A DNA stretch of 64,000 nt. Source: Mesoterricola silvestris (lineage in GTDB: Bacteria; Acidobacteriota; Holophagae; Holophagales; Holophagaceae). Where the stretch lies: positions 4,386,001 through 4,450,000 of the forward strand of contig NZ_AP027080.1 in NCBI RefSeq assembly GCF_030295405.1. The letters run 5' to 3'. Under the pieces are notes generated by a model. The model worked only from the letters and a program-made list of their open reading frames with translations, did no database searches and had not been told where the DNA came from. Below, in pieces: positions 9,228-16,458 of this stretch. The stretch's first letter is position 1, and every line of letters begins with the position of its first letter. The position numbers and the translations under genes were made by a program.

Positions 9228-10139
9228 ATGGCCCTGCCCCTTCCCCTCACCCTCCGCCAACTGCAGTACGTCCTCGCCGTGGCGGAGACCCTCAACTTCC
9301 GCCGCGCCGCCGAAGCCTGCGCCGTGGCCCAGCCCGCCCTCAGCGCCCAGATCGCCGCCCTGGAGGCGGCGCTGGGCGTGCGGATCTTCGAGCGGGGCCG
9401 CGGCGGCGTGGTGGTCACCCCCGCCGGCGCCGCCCTGGTGGCCAGGGCCCGGGGCATCCTCCTGGCCTCGGGGGAGCTGGTGCAGGAGGCCCGCAGCCGC
9501 CAGGACCCCCTGGCCGGCCCCCTGCGCCTGGGCATCATCCCCACCCTGGCCCCGTACCTGCTTCCGGAACTGGCCCCCCGCCTGCGCCGCGCCTTCCCGG
9601 CCCTGGTGCCCCAGTGGCTGGAGGAGCGCACCCCCGTGCTGGTGCGCAGCCTCCAGGAAGGGCACCTGGACGCCGCCCTCCTGGCCGTGGAAGCCGAACT
9701 GGAGGACCTGGAGTGGTTCCCCCTGGGCAAGGACCCCTTCCTCCTCACCCTGCCCGAAGCCCACCCCCTGGCCCGGGAACGGGGCCCCTTCCCCCTGGAG
9801 CGCCTGGACGGCGAGCGCCTCCTCCTCCTGGAGGACGGCCACTGCCTGCGCGACCAGGCCCTGGCCGCCTGCTCCCGGTCCCGGATCGAGGAACTGGGCT
9901 ACCGCGCCACGAGCCTGCCCACCCTCGTGCAGATGGTGGCCAGCGGCCTCGGCGTGACCCTCCTGCCCCGTCTGGCCGTCCCCACCGAAACCGCCCGGGC
10001 CGCCGTGGCCGTGCGTCCTCTTGTCGACCCCCCGCCCTTTAGAACCTTGGCCCTCGCCTGGCGTGCCGGCAGCTACCTTAAGCCCGCCACCGAACGATTG
10101 GCCGAGGTGATGAAGGGGGCCGTGGAAGCCGTGGCCTAG
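9228..10139 (+). CDS. oxyR: Hydrogen-peroxide-sensing LysR-type regulator OxyR
   Basis: A 303-residue LysR-family regulator. The N-terminal winged helix-turn-helix spans about residues 8-66 (LRQLQYVLAVAETLNFRRAA, then PALSAQIAALE). The diagnostic OxyR segment LEDGHCLRDQALAAC carries C206 and C215, with the same spacing as the peroxide-sensing pair of E. coli OxyR, which identifies it more precisely than a generic LysR gene. It starts 9 nt after the ahpF stop and probably activates ahpCF from the AT-rich region upstream of ahpC. Confidence 0.93.
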   Translation: MALPLPLTLRQLQYVLAVAETLNFRRAAEACAVAQPALSAQIAALEAALGVRIFERGRGGVVVTPAGAALVARARGILLASGELVQEARSRQDPLAGPLRLGIIPTLAPYLLPELAPRLRRAFPALVPQWLEERTPVLVRSLQEGHLDAALLAVEAELEDLEWFPLGKDPFLLTLPEAHPLARERGPFPLERLDGERLLLLEDGHCLRDQALAACSRSRIEELGYRATSLPTLVQMVASGLGVTLLPRLAVPTETARAAVAVRPLVDPPPFRTLALAWRAGSYLKPATERLAEVMKGAVEAVA

Positions 10140-10158
10140 GTTCTTCCAGAGAATCTTT

Positions 10159-10313
10159 CATCCCCTTCATCCCTTTCATCCTTTCTTTATCCCTGTTCCC
10201 GCAGGGCCAAAGCAGGGATGGGTCGGCGCATGCGGATCAACGACGCGCCGCCCCACCCCATCCCCGGCCCTGCGGGAACAGGGATAAACCGAATGCACGG
10301 GATGAAGGGGATC
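10159..10313. repeat. Long imperfect palindrome, repeat family 1 copy B
   Basis: A perfect 23-bp inverted repeat: the left arm at 10186-10208 (starts TTTATCCCTG, ends GCAGGGCC) is the reverse complement of the right arm at 10266-10288. An outer arm pair is at 10160-10173 (ATCCCCTTCATCCC) and 10299-10312 (its complement). The 57-bp centre is itself partly palindromic. The element lies between oxyR and the convergent reductase gene and could fold into a stable RNA hairpin or DNA cruciform. It resembles the decayed copy after trxA. Confidence 0.7.
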
Positions 10314-10400
10314 AGCCGTCGGACCCAGCCCGTTCCCGGCCGAGGATCCAGACATCTCCTGGCATCGGCACGGAAAGCCGGGGTGGGTCGGATTCTTTGC

Positions 10401-11045
10401 CTAGCGTTTGGCCAGACGGATGTGGGTCGCTCGCTCCCCTGCGATGGATTTCACGCATCCGTAGCCCAGCGCGGGCAGGTCGATCCCCCCTAGCAGATGT
10501 TCCCCTGACCCCAGCAGAACGGGGCTGATGGCCATATGCATCTCATCGATCAATCCCGCCGCCAGGTACTGCCGGACGGTCGAAACCCCGCCCCCAAGGC
10601 GCACGTCACGACCGCCCGCCGCTCGCTTCGCCCGTTCCAGGGCCCCGTGAATCCCCTCCGTCACGAAGTGGAACTCCGTGCCCCCCGCCATTTTCAGCAC
10701 GGGTCTCGGGTGATGCGTGAGCACGAAGACCTGGGTGTGATACGGCGGCTCATCCCCCCACCAGCCCTTCCATTCAGGTTCTTCCCACGGCCCCCGGACG
10801 GGGCCGAACATGTTTCTCCCCAGGATCCACGCTCCGATTCCGGCAAAACCCTCCTCCGCGAGGCCGTTGTCGACGCCCGTCTCCCCACCCTCGCTCCCCT
10901 GCATCCCGCGCCACAGGCGCGTGGGAAAGAACCACTCCATCAGCTGCGTTCCCCCGATCCCCAGGGGATTCTGGAGATCCTGGCAGGCCCCGGCCCCGTA
11001 GCCGTCGATGGACATCCCAAAACAATGAACCCGGAGTTTCGTCAT
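10401..11045 (-). CDS. Dihydrofolate reductase family protein (RibD C-terminal-like)
   Basis: A 214-residue protein of the RibD C-terminal/DHFR-like superfamily (NADPH-dependent reductase fold). The start is MTKLRVHCFGMSIDGYGAG. The family signatures are a DG-containing first strand (MSIDGYG), a glycine-rich GGRDVRLGGGVSTVRQYLAAGLIDE segment near the nucleotide-binding site and the terminal SPVLLGSGEHLL block. Its substrate cannot be told; many relatives are unassigned. The frame is open further upstream, but the family alignment begins at this ATG. It starts 5 bp after the stop of another family member. Confidence 0.82.
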   Translation of the reverse strand: MTKLRVHCFGMSIDGYGAGACQDLQNPLGIGGTQLMEWFFPTRLWRGMQGSEGGETGVDNGLAEEGFAGIGAWILGRNMFGPVRGPWEEPEWKGWWGDEPPYHTQVFVLTHHPRPVLKMAGGTEFHFVTEGIHGALERAKRAAGGRDVRLGGGVSTVRQYLAAGLIDEMHMAISPVLLGSGEHLLGGIDLPALGYGCVKSIAGERATHIRLAKR

Positions 11046-11050
11046 GGCGT

Positions 11051-11638
11051 TCACCCTTTCGGGCCGCGGAAAGGCCCTGCGGACGTGTAGGATACAAGGA
11101 CGATGCCGGAAGGGAAGACGTTCGCGCTCACCCGCTCGAAGCAACGGGGCGGGGTCCCTTCCGCGAAGAGGCGCTTGCCCGTTCCCAGGAGCACCGGATA
11201 GACCGCCAGCACCATTTCATCCGCGAGCCCGTGTTCGAGGATGGGCGAGGTGAGCGTGGAACTGCCCCATAGGATGATCGCCGGGCCGTCCCGAGCCTTG
11301 AGGCGCCGGATATCCTCAACGATGTCGGGACCCAGACCTTCGAACGGACCCCATGCAAGGCTTTCCGGCCGGTGGGTCGCGACGTATTTCCTGGCCGCAT
11401 TGAGGCGGTTGGCCATGGGACTGTCCGGTGCCTTGGGCCAGTAGCCCGACCAGATGTCGTAGGTTCGCCGGCCCAGCAACAGGTCGAAGGTCTCCCCCTG
11501 GGCGGCGAGGATCGCATCCCGGCCCGCGGGGGTCCGGTAGGGGGCGGTCCAGTCGCCGTGGGGGAAGGGGTCCCCATCCGCGGAATGCTGGATCACGCCG
11601 TCCAGCGACATGTGTTCGAGGATCTTGAGGTGTCGCAT
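11051..11638 (-). CDS. Dihydrofolate reductase family protein
   Basis: A 195-residue RibD C-terminal/DHFR-like reductase with HMSLDGVIQ at the N-terminus, the LLLGRRTYDIW block, the AIILWGSSTLTSPILEHGLADE block and YPVLLGTGKRLF near the C-terminus. It is a distant paralogue of the protein encoded 5 bp downstream, and the two are presumably co-transcribed. A G-rich ribosome site precedes the ATG. Substrate is unknown. Confidence 0.85.
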   Translation of the reverse strand: MRHLKILEHMSLDGVIQHSADGDPFPHGDWTAPYRTPAGRDAILAAQGETFDLLLGRRTYDIWSGYWPKAPDSPMANRLNAARKYVATHRPESLAWGPFEGLGPDIVEDIRRLKARDGPAIILWGSSTLTSPILEHGLADEMVLAVYPVLLGTGKRLFAEGTPPRCFERVSANVFPSGIVLVSYTSAGPFRGPKG

Positions 11639-11803
11639 CGGGGTCCCCCCGGGGATGGGTGCCTACACTATGACGACGAACGGCGAGCCGCAAATTCGAC
11701 ACGGGCCGCCAAACTTTTTTCCGGCGTCAGTCCCTCCCCTGACGGCGTCAAATCTGCGCTAAAGTCAATAACCCCCCCGCCAGGAACCTTGGAGCAAAAG
11801 CCG

Positions 11804-11974
11804 ATGCAGAACAAGATTTCCATCGCAATCGAATGCCTTGGTTTGATAGGCCTTATCTATGGCTACGCCCGGAAGAACCGCAACCTGATGCTGGCCTCAG
11901 CGCTCGTGCTTTGGTTCGGTGGTTCATTGAACGACTTCATCCGCGGCTTCATCGCAGGGTATAAAGGCGTTTAA
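11804..11974 (+). CDS. Small membrane peptide (56 aa)
   Basis: A short gene starting at an ATG with GGAG 9 nt upstream. The peptide begins MQNKISIAIECLGLIGLIYG and has two hydrophobic stretches (about residues 5-20 and 28-45) joined by the basic ARKNRN turn, so it is probably a two-segment inner-membrane hairpin. A longer in-frame extension upstream runs antisense through a reductase gene and is not supported. The family is not recognised. It lies 43 bp before the retropepsin-PDZ gene. Confidence 0.55.
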   Translation: MQNKISIAIECLGLIGLIYGYARKNRNLMLASALVLWFGGSLNDFIRGFIAGYKGV

Positions 11975-12017
11975 CCGACCTTGCGGCGGTCCTGGCCCAG
12001 CGTTCGGGAGCGGTTCC

Positions 12018-13163
12018 ATGCGGATTCACGTCCTTCCCCTTCTGGCCATCGCCCTGCTTTCCCCCATCCCGGCAGGGGCGGAGGAACGCAAGACGGTTCC
12101 CACGACGCCTCTGACCCTGGATGAGAACGGGCTCCCCATCGTTTCCGTGACCCTTCATTCCTTGAGAACGTGGAATGCGACGAGGACCTTCCGGTTCCTG
12201 CTGGATACGGGGTCGGGCGCGTGCGCGGTGGATTCTACGGTGCCGTCCGAATTCTTCTGGGATGAGCCCGATATCGACACGACCCTTGTCGACAGCGCAA
12301 ATCAGTCCATGGGCGCGCGATCCGTGATCCTCAAGCGCGTTGAAGTGGGGAAGGTCATGAGGGATGGCATCATGGCGGTGCGGATGGATCTCCGGGCCCA
12401 GGTCGGCAGATTCCAGGACGAGCCTTTGGACGGCATCCTGGGCATGTCGTTCCTCCGGGGCACCCGGTTCCTCCTGGACCCCAAGGCGGGTCGCCTGGTG
12501 TGGTGGGAGAACCACGTGAGTTCGGACGGCAGGCTTCCCATCACGGAGGGTCCGGACGGGCCTCTCATCAGGCTCCGTTTCGGCGGCCAGGAAACCTCGG
12601 TCCTCGTGGATACGGGGGCATCCGGTGGCATCCAACTGCCGAATTCCTTGTTGCCCAAAGGGGAAGGTCGAGCCGTCGCCTCCGTCGGCCTTTCGGGGGT
12701 CGAACAAGCAGGCTCGGAGGTCATGGTTGACCGCATCGGGGCCGGTTCCTCCGCCTGGACCAACCTGCCCGTCGAATTCCAAGGGACCGGAGCGACCGGA
12801 GGCATCGGAGCGCGCGTATGGCTCGCCGCTCCCGTTTGCTTTGACTTCATAACGAACCATGTATCCTTCACCCTGGATGCCGCCGGAAACCTGCCCATCC
12901 GCAGGGAAAGGAATCGGAATCTACCCATCGTCTGGGACCGGAAGGGTGGAACCCAGCGCCTCGTCGTCCTGAAGGTGAAGCCCGGGAGCGCGATGGAGAA
13001 GGCGGGATGCCAAATCGGCGATGAACTGATCCAGGTCGGTGACCTGCAGGGTGCGAATCTCACCCGCCGGGCCGTTCAGGATCGGGTCGCGACGGGAGCC
13101 AGGCACGTGTGGGTCGTGCGTCGAAACGGGCAGGACGTGAAACTGCAATTCGGGCCCAGCTGA
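12018..13163 (+). CDS. Secreted retropepsin-like aspartyl protease with PDZ domain
   Basis: A 381-residue exported protein (signal peptide MRIHVLPLLAIALLSPIPAGA). Two aspartyl-protease half-domains are visible: FRFLLDTGSGACAVD near residue 63 and TSVLVDTGASGGIQL near residue 200. A C-terminal PDZ domain (about 305-375) contains VKPGSAMEKAGCQIGDELIQV. This is the architecture of bacterial periplasmic clan AA proteases, in which one chain supplies both catalytic Asp loops. Substrate is unknown. A GGGAG site precedes the ATG. Confidence 0.85.
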   Translation: MRIHVLPLLAIALLSPIPAGAEERKTVPTTPLTLDENGLPIVSVTLHSLRTWNATRTFRFLLDTGSGACAVDSTVPSEFFWDEPDIDTTLVDSANQSMGARSVILKRVEVGKVMRDGIMAVRMDLRAQVGRFQDEPLDGILGMSFLRGTRFLLDPKAGRLVWWENHVSSDGRLPITEGPDGPLIRLRFGGQETSVLVDTGASGGIQLPNSLLPKGEGRAVASVGLSGVEQAGSEVMVDRIGAGSSAWTNLPVEFQGTGATGGIGARVWLAAPVCFDFITNHVSFTLDAAGNLPIRRERNRNLPIVWDRKGGTQRLVVLKVKPGSAMEKAGCQIGDELIQVGDLQGANLTRRAVQDRVATGARHVWVVRRNGQDVKLQFGPS

Positions 13164-13169
13164 AACAAG

Positions 13170-13207
13170 GTCCTCCTGGTCCCGGAGCTGTCCGACTCCC
13201 TTGCGGG
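13170..13207 (+). repeat. Displaced 38-bp copy of an internal segment of the DUF4143 ATPase gene
   Basis: This stretch, beginning 7 bp after the stop of the retropepsin gene, matches 13644-13681 inside the ATPase gene at 37 of 38 positions. In the intact gene that segment encodes VLLVPKLSDSLAG. Here it is outside any gene and looks like the scrap of an earlier ATPase copy or a recombination scar. Confidence 0.7.
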
Positions 13208-13229
13208 ATCACCTCGGCGAACTTTTCAT

Positions 13230-13305
13230 CCGGACGCATTCAAACTTTTCGATTGGACGGTATATTCGCTTTCGTTTGGACGGTATCTAACCTTACAATT
13301 GGACG
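13230..13305 (+). repeat. Four 23-bp-spaced GGACG iterated repeats before the DUF4143 ATPase
   Basis: The word GGACG occurs at 13232, 13255, 13278 and 13301, exactly 23 bp apart. Units two and three share TTGGACGGTAT (13253-13263 and 13276-13286). The last unit overlaps the start region of the ATPase gene. Such phased direct repeats usually bind a protein co-operatively, so this may be an autoregulatory operator or a recombination site. No ribosome-binding site is seen, and the repeats lie where one would be. Confidence 0.65.
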
Positions 13306-13307
13306 CC

Positions 13308-14561
13308 ATGGATTCCGCCCCTTTCTTTTCCCGATTTGCCGCCCCCCGCCTCCTCGAAGCCCTGGAGGACACCCCCGTCGTCCTCGTGCACGGCCCTCGC
13401 CAATGCGGCAAGACCACGTTGGCCAGGACCGTCGGTTTGCCCAGGGGATATGCCTACGTTTCCTTCGACGACCCCCTGGTCCTGGCCTCCGCCACGGCCG
13501 ACCCCGTGGGTTTCGTGGCCGACCTGGGTGAGAGGACGATCCTCGATGAGGTCCAGCGGGTACCGTTCCTCTTTGCCCCCCTCAAGGCGGCCGTGGACCG
13601 GGATCGCAGGCCTGGCCGGCTCATTCTCACGGGATCGGCCAACGTCCTCCTGGTCCCGAAGCTGTCCGACTCCCTTGCGGGCAGGATGGAGATCCTTCGC
13701 CTCCATCCCTTGGCCCAGTGCGAAACCATGGGGTCCGATCCCGCCTTCCTGGACCGGGTGTTCGAAGGGTCCTTCCGGATCGGATCGGCGACCCGGGTTG
13801 GAAGCGGGTTGGCCGACCGGATCGCTGCGGGTGGCTTTCCTGCCGCCCTTGCCCGTTCGACCCCCCAACGGAGAGGAACCTGGTATCGCAATTACCTCAC
13901 GACCCTCATCCAGCGGGACGTGCGCGACCTGGCACGGATCGCATCCTTGGATGCCCTGCCCCGCCTCCTGGAAGGCGCGGCTGGCCAGACGGCCCGCCTC
14001 TTGAATATCACCGACCTCGCCGCCCCCCTCCAGTTGACCCGGCCAACCATCCGGGACTACACCACCCTCCTGGAGAACGTGTTCCTCCTCGAAGAACTTC
14101 AACCCTGGCACAGCAATCGCTTCAGCAGGCTCATCAAGACCCCCAAGCTCCAATTCGGGGATACCGGCCTAGCCTGTGCGCTCCTGGGTCTGGACGGTCC
14201 AAACCTGTGGAAAGATCGCGAGGCCCTCGGCCAGTTGCTGGAGACCTTCGTGTACCAGGAGCTTCGCCGCCAAGCGGACTGGGGTGCGACGCCCACACGG
14301 TTCTACCACTTCCGCGACAAGGATGGCATCGAAGTCGACATCATCGCCGACCGCGGCGCGGCCGGACTCGCCGGCATCGAGATCAAGGCATCGGCCACCG
14401 TCACCCTCAAGGACTTCCGCGGGCTGAAGAAGCTCAAGGAGGATACAGGCCCCCGCTTCAAGGCCGGCGTGGTCGTCTACGACGGAGAGACCTGCGTCGG
14501 CTTCGGAGAGGACCTGTTCGCCGTTCCCGTCAGTTACCTGTGGGACCCCAGGAAAGGCTGA
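13308..14561 (+). CDS. AAA-family ATPase with C-terminal DUF4143 domain
   Basis: A 417-residue protein. The N-terminal AAA_14-type domain has Walker A GPRQCGKTT (about residues 28-36), a Walker B-like RTILDEVQRVP, and the sensor segment RLILTGSANVLLV. The DUF4143 domain follows (RDVRDLARIASLD, then the PD-(D/E)XK-like end with DGIEVDIIAD and IEIKASATV). The family is widespread and uncharacterised, often mobile and often solitary. A TTG codon 9 nt upstream is an alternative start; I chose the ATG. A 38-bp piece of this gene is repeated upstream, which suggests turnover at this site. Confidence 0.88.
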   Translation: MDSAPFFSRFAAPRLLEALEDTPVVLVHGPRQCGKTTLARTVGLPRGYAYVSFDDPLVLASATADPVGFVADLGERTILDEVQRVPFLFAPLKAAVDRDRRPGRLILTGSANVLLVPKLSDSLAGRMEILRLHPLAQCETMGSDPAFLDRVFEGSFRIGSATRVGSGLADRIAAGGFPAALARSTPQRRGTWYRNYLTTLIQRDVRDLARIASLDALPRLLEGAAGQTARLLNITDLAAPLQLTRPTIRDYTTLLENVFLLEELQPWHSNRFSRLIKTPKLQFGDTGLACALLGLDGPNLWKDREALGQLLETFVYQELRRQADWGATPTRFYHFRDKDGIEVDIIADRGAAGLAGIEIKASATVTLKDFRGLKKLKEDTGPRFKAGVVVYDGETCVGFGEDLFAVPVSYLWDPRKG

Positions 14562-14595
14562 AGCGGTTCTCGGCGACTGCCGCACCCCTTCGGAT

Positions 14596-14656
14596 GGGTT
14601 GCGGGGACAGGAATGGAACCTGCGACCTTTGGGTTATGAGCTCAAGCATTTCCTGG
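14596..14656 (-). pseudogene. Decayed 3' fragment of initiator tRNA-fMet
   Basis: On the minus strand this resembles the acceptor, T-arm and anticodon parts of the tRNA-fMet at 34047-34123. A 26-nt exact core at 14616-14641 covers the T-arm and the CAU anticodon loop; outside it mismatches accumulate and the D-arm is lost. It marks the left edge of the accessory region, and I read it as an old attachment-site remnant. Confidence 0.65.
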
Positions 14657-14835
14657 TTGAAGCCCGCCTGGGAGGTTGATTCTCCGCGATGGAGCCGGGG
14701 ACCACGGGTCAGAGGCGGCTTGGCGGACCGGAGTCCACAGAGTGTCCCTGGTTATGAATCAATATGTGCTACGCCGGCAAAGGGTGACTCCTGGCGAGGA
14801 GACACCGAAGGGGGCGGAACCGCACAAAGTCGGAA

Positions 14836-14925
14836 TAATTAATTACCAAATTAAACTTTATTTAATTCGAAATTTATTTAAGTTAGTTAACTTTATTTTT
14901 GAAACAACCTTGCGCTCACCAAGCA
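14836..14925 (+). promoter_or_regulatory. Very AT-rich promoter/operator region before the TetR gene
   Basis: About 90 bp of nearly pure A/T with repeated TTTA and TTAA words (around TTTATTTAA and AGTTAGTTAACTTTA) in GC-rich surroundings. It directly precedes the TetR regulator that heads the biosynthetic operon, so a TetR operator and promoter are expected here. I cannot define one unique palindrome. The rest of the 14562-14992 gap holds only the tRNA fragment. Confidence 0.4.
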
Positions 14926-14992
14926 GAAAGCTACTTTTGTCCTAAATCGGCTGATGGTCATGGCGAACTCCATGATCTTCCGGAGGTGCAGC

Positions 14993-15712
14993 GTGAGGGA
15001 TCGCAAACCCAAAGGGAACGGGCAAATCGGAAGGATCCGCTTGATGGATGCCGCCATCCACCTTTTTGCCAGACGTGGCTTCGACGGAGTGTCCATCAAT
15101 GAAATAGGAAAGGAGGCTGGAGTTACATCGCAACTAATCTACCACTATTTCCGCAATGGCAAGCAAGGCCTCTACCGGGAAGCCTACCTTCGATCCTTCC
15201 GTCATGTGATGGAAGCTTCCATCCGCCACCTACCGCCAGATCCCGACCCAGCGGACCCCGCGGCCCGGATACAGGCCATCGAGGGGCTTGCCATCTTCAT
15301 CCGAAACATAGTGACGGCAGGAGGGAACGCCCTGGACAGCAAAGAAAACGAAATGTTGCTGCTGGGCTACCGGGAGACCTTCGACCCACCCGAGGACCTG
15401 GAGCCGGAAATCATGGACCTACTCGAAATCTCCGCTTCCCGGCTACGCGCGCTGCTTGTGGTCCTGCTCCCAAAGGTGACACGACTGTCCATCTCGCTGC
15501 TTGGGTCCGCCATCACCGGGGCCCTTTATCACGAGCGGATGATAACCGGCATCCTGATTCAGCGACGAAAAGGCCTGAACCTTTCCATGGAGGAAAGGGC
15601 CAAATTCTATATCTCCTACACCCTACGAGTACTGGGCGTTGACCAAGAATTAGCACCGGACCATCCCTATTGCAAAGCCAACCTTGATAAAAACGTTTTT
15701 TATCTCTGTTAG
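14993..15712 (+). CDS. TetR/AcrR family transcriptional regulator
   Basis: A 239-residue regulator. The N-terminal helix-turn-helix (about residues 11-58) reads RIRLMDAAIHLFARRGFDGV, then SINEIGKEAGVTSQLIYHYF, a textbook TetR DNA-binding domain. The C-terminal ligand domain is not assignable to a subfamily. I chose the GTG at 14993 because GGAGG lies 6 nt upstream; an in-frame ATG at 14954 has no such site. It is encoded immediately upstream of and in the same direction as the six-gene operon at 15806-21574, and probably represses it until a ligand binds. Confidence 0.88.
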   Translation: MRDRKPKGNGQIGRIRLMDAAIHLFARRGFDGVSINEIGKEAGVTSQLIYHYFRNGKQGLYREAYLRSFRHVMEASIRHLPPDPDPADPAARIQAIEGLAIFIRNIVTAGGNALDSKENEMLLLGYRETFDPPEDLEPEIMDLLEISASRLRALLVVLLPKVTRLSISLLGSAITGALYHERMITGILIQRRKGLNLSMEERAKFYISYTLRVLGVDQELAPDHPYCKANLDKNVFYLC

Positions 15713-15805
15713 CCACGATCATGCCTAGTGGGACCAACCATCTGCGATGAAAGCCCATATGTATGCCAATGTTCGCCACGACCCCATAAGAAGTGGGAGG
15801 AGATC

Positions 15806-16456
15806 ATGAACGACATCGCGACCACCATGACATTCCATCTGATCACCACCAACAGCCCAGGATATGAAAGTATCATTTCCATCATCAAATCCGCCTATGC
15901 CAGGGCCTTCCAGGCCAGCGTGGACCCGAGGCCGGCCCTGCTCCTGACCCTGACAGAGGAGACCAGGGATGCCACCGACTACCTCGCGTGCGTGGCCTTC
16001 TCGCAGGGCAAGGAGCGCCCATTCTTCTCCGAGCAATACCTCCCCGCGCCAGCGGAGATCGGCCTCAGCCAGGCCCTGGGCAGGGAAGTCCGCCGGGACC
16101 AGATCCTCGAGGTGGGGAGCCTGGCGAGTCGCCGGAATGGCGCGGGGATGCACCTGGTGAGCCATACCCCCTGGTTTGTCCTGGGACTCGGCTACCGCTA
16201 CGGCCTCGTGACGGCCACCCGCCAGGTGAGGCACCTGATTCGGAGCGCGGGCATGGAGTTCGTGCCCCTGGCCGCCGCCACCCGGGAAGCGCTCCCGGAA
16301 ACCGACCAGGCCCAGTGGGGTAGCTACTACGAGCATGCGCCCCTGACCGGGGTGATCGACTTCCTCGCATCCTTCCTATCGGTGGCCATCCATCGCAACG
16401 CCCTCCACCGGGTCCAGGAAATGACCCTGTCCGTTCAGGAACTGAAAGTGAGCTGA
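15806..16456 (+). CDS. Thermostable-hemolysin family protein (PF12261-like)
   Basis: A 216-residue protein with the hallmarks of the T_hemolysin family: a PALLLTLTEE strand, FFSEQYLPAPAE, ILEVGSLASRR, the VTATRQVRHLI helix and the WGSYYEH motif. The family name comes from Vibrio. In this operon context a toxin role is unlikely: an acyl-activating ligase starts 2 bp after its stop. The strand-helix pattern resembles GNAT-type acyltransferases and LuxI-like synthases, so transfer of an activated acyl group is a plausible role (inference). It has no signal peptide. GGGAGG precedes the ATG. Confidence 0.78.
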   Translation: MNDIATTMTFHLITTNSPGYESIISIIKSAYARAFQASVDPRPALLLTLTEETRDATDYLACVAFSQGKERPFFSEQYLPAPAEIGLSQALGREVRRDQILEVGSLASRRNGAGMHLVSHTPWFVLGLGYRYGLVTATRQVRHLIRSAGMEFVPLAAATREALPETDQAQWGSYYEHAPLTGVIDFLASFLSVAIHRNALHRVQEMTLSVQELKVS

Positions 16457-16458
16457 CC

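Noticed and set aside
13170..13305. A CRISPR array
   Set aside because: The repeat core is only 5-11 bp at 23-bp spacing, with related spacers; no repeats of CRISPR length and no cas genes occur in the window.
14596..14656. A functional tRNA-Met
   Set aside because: The D-arm is lost and the acceptor has several mismatches; only the T-arm and anticodon part is preserved.
15806..16456. Haemolytic toxin based on the family name
   Set aside because: There is no signal peptide or transmembrane segment, and the gene is tied to a ligase, oxygenases and an exporter. The historical name should not be taken as function.
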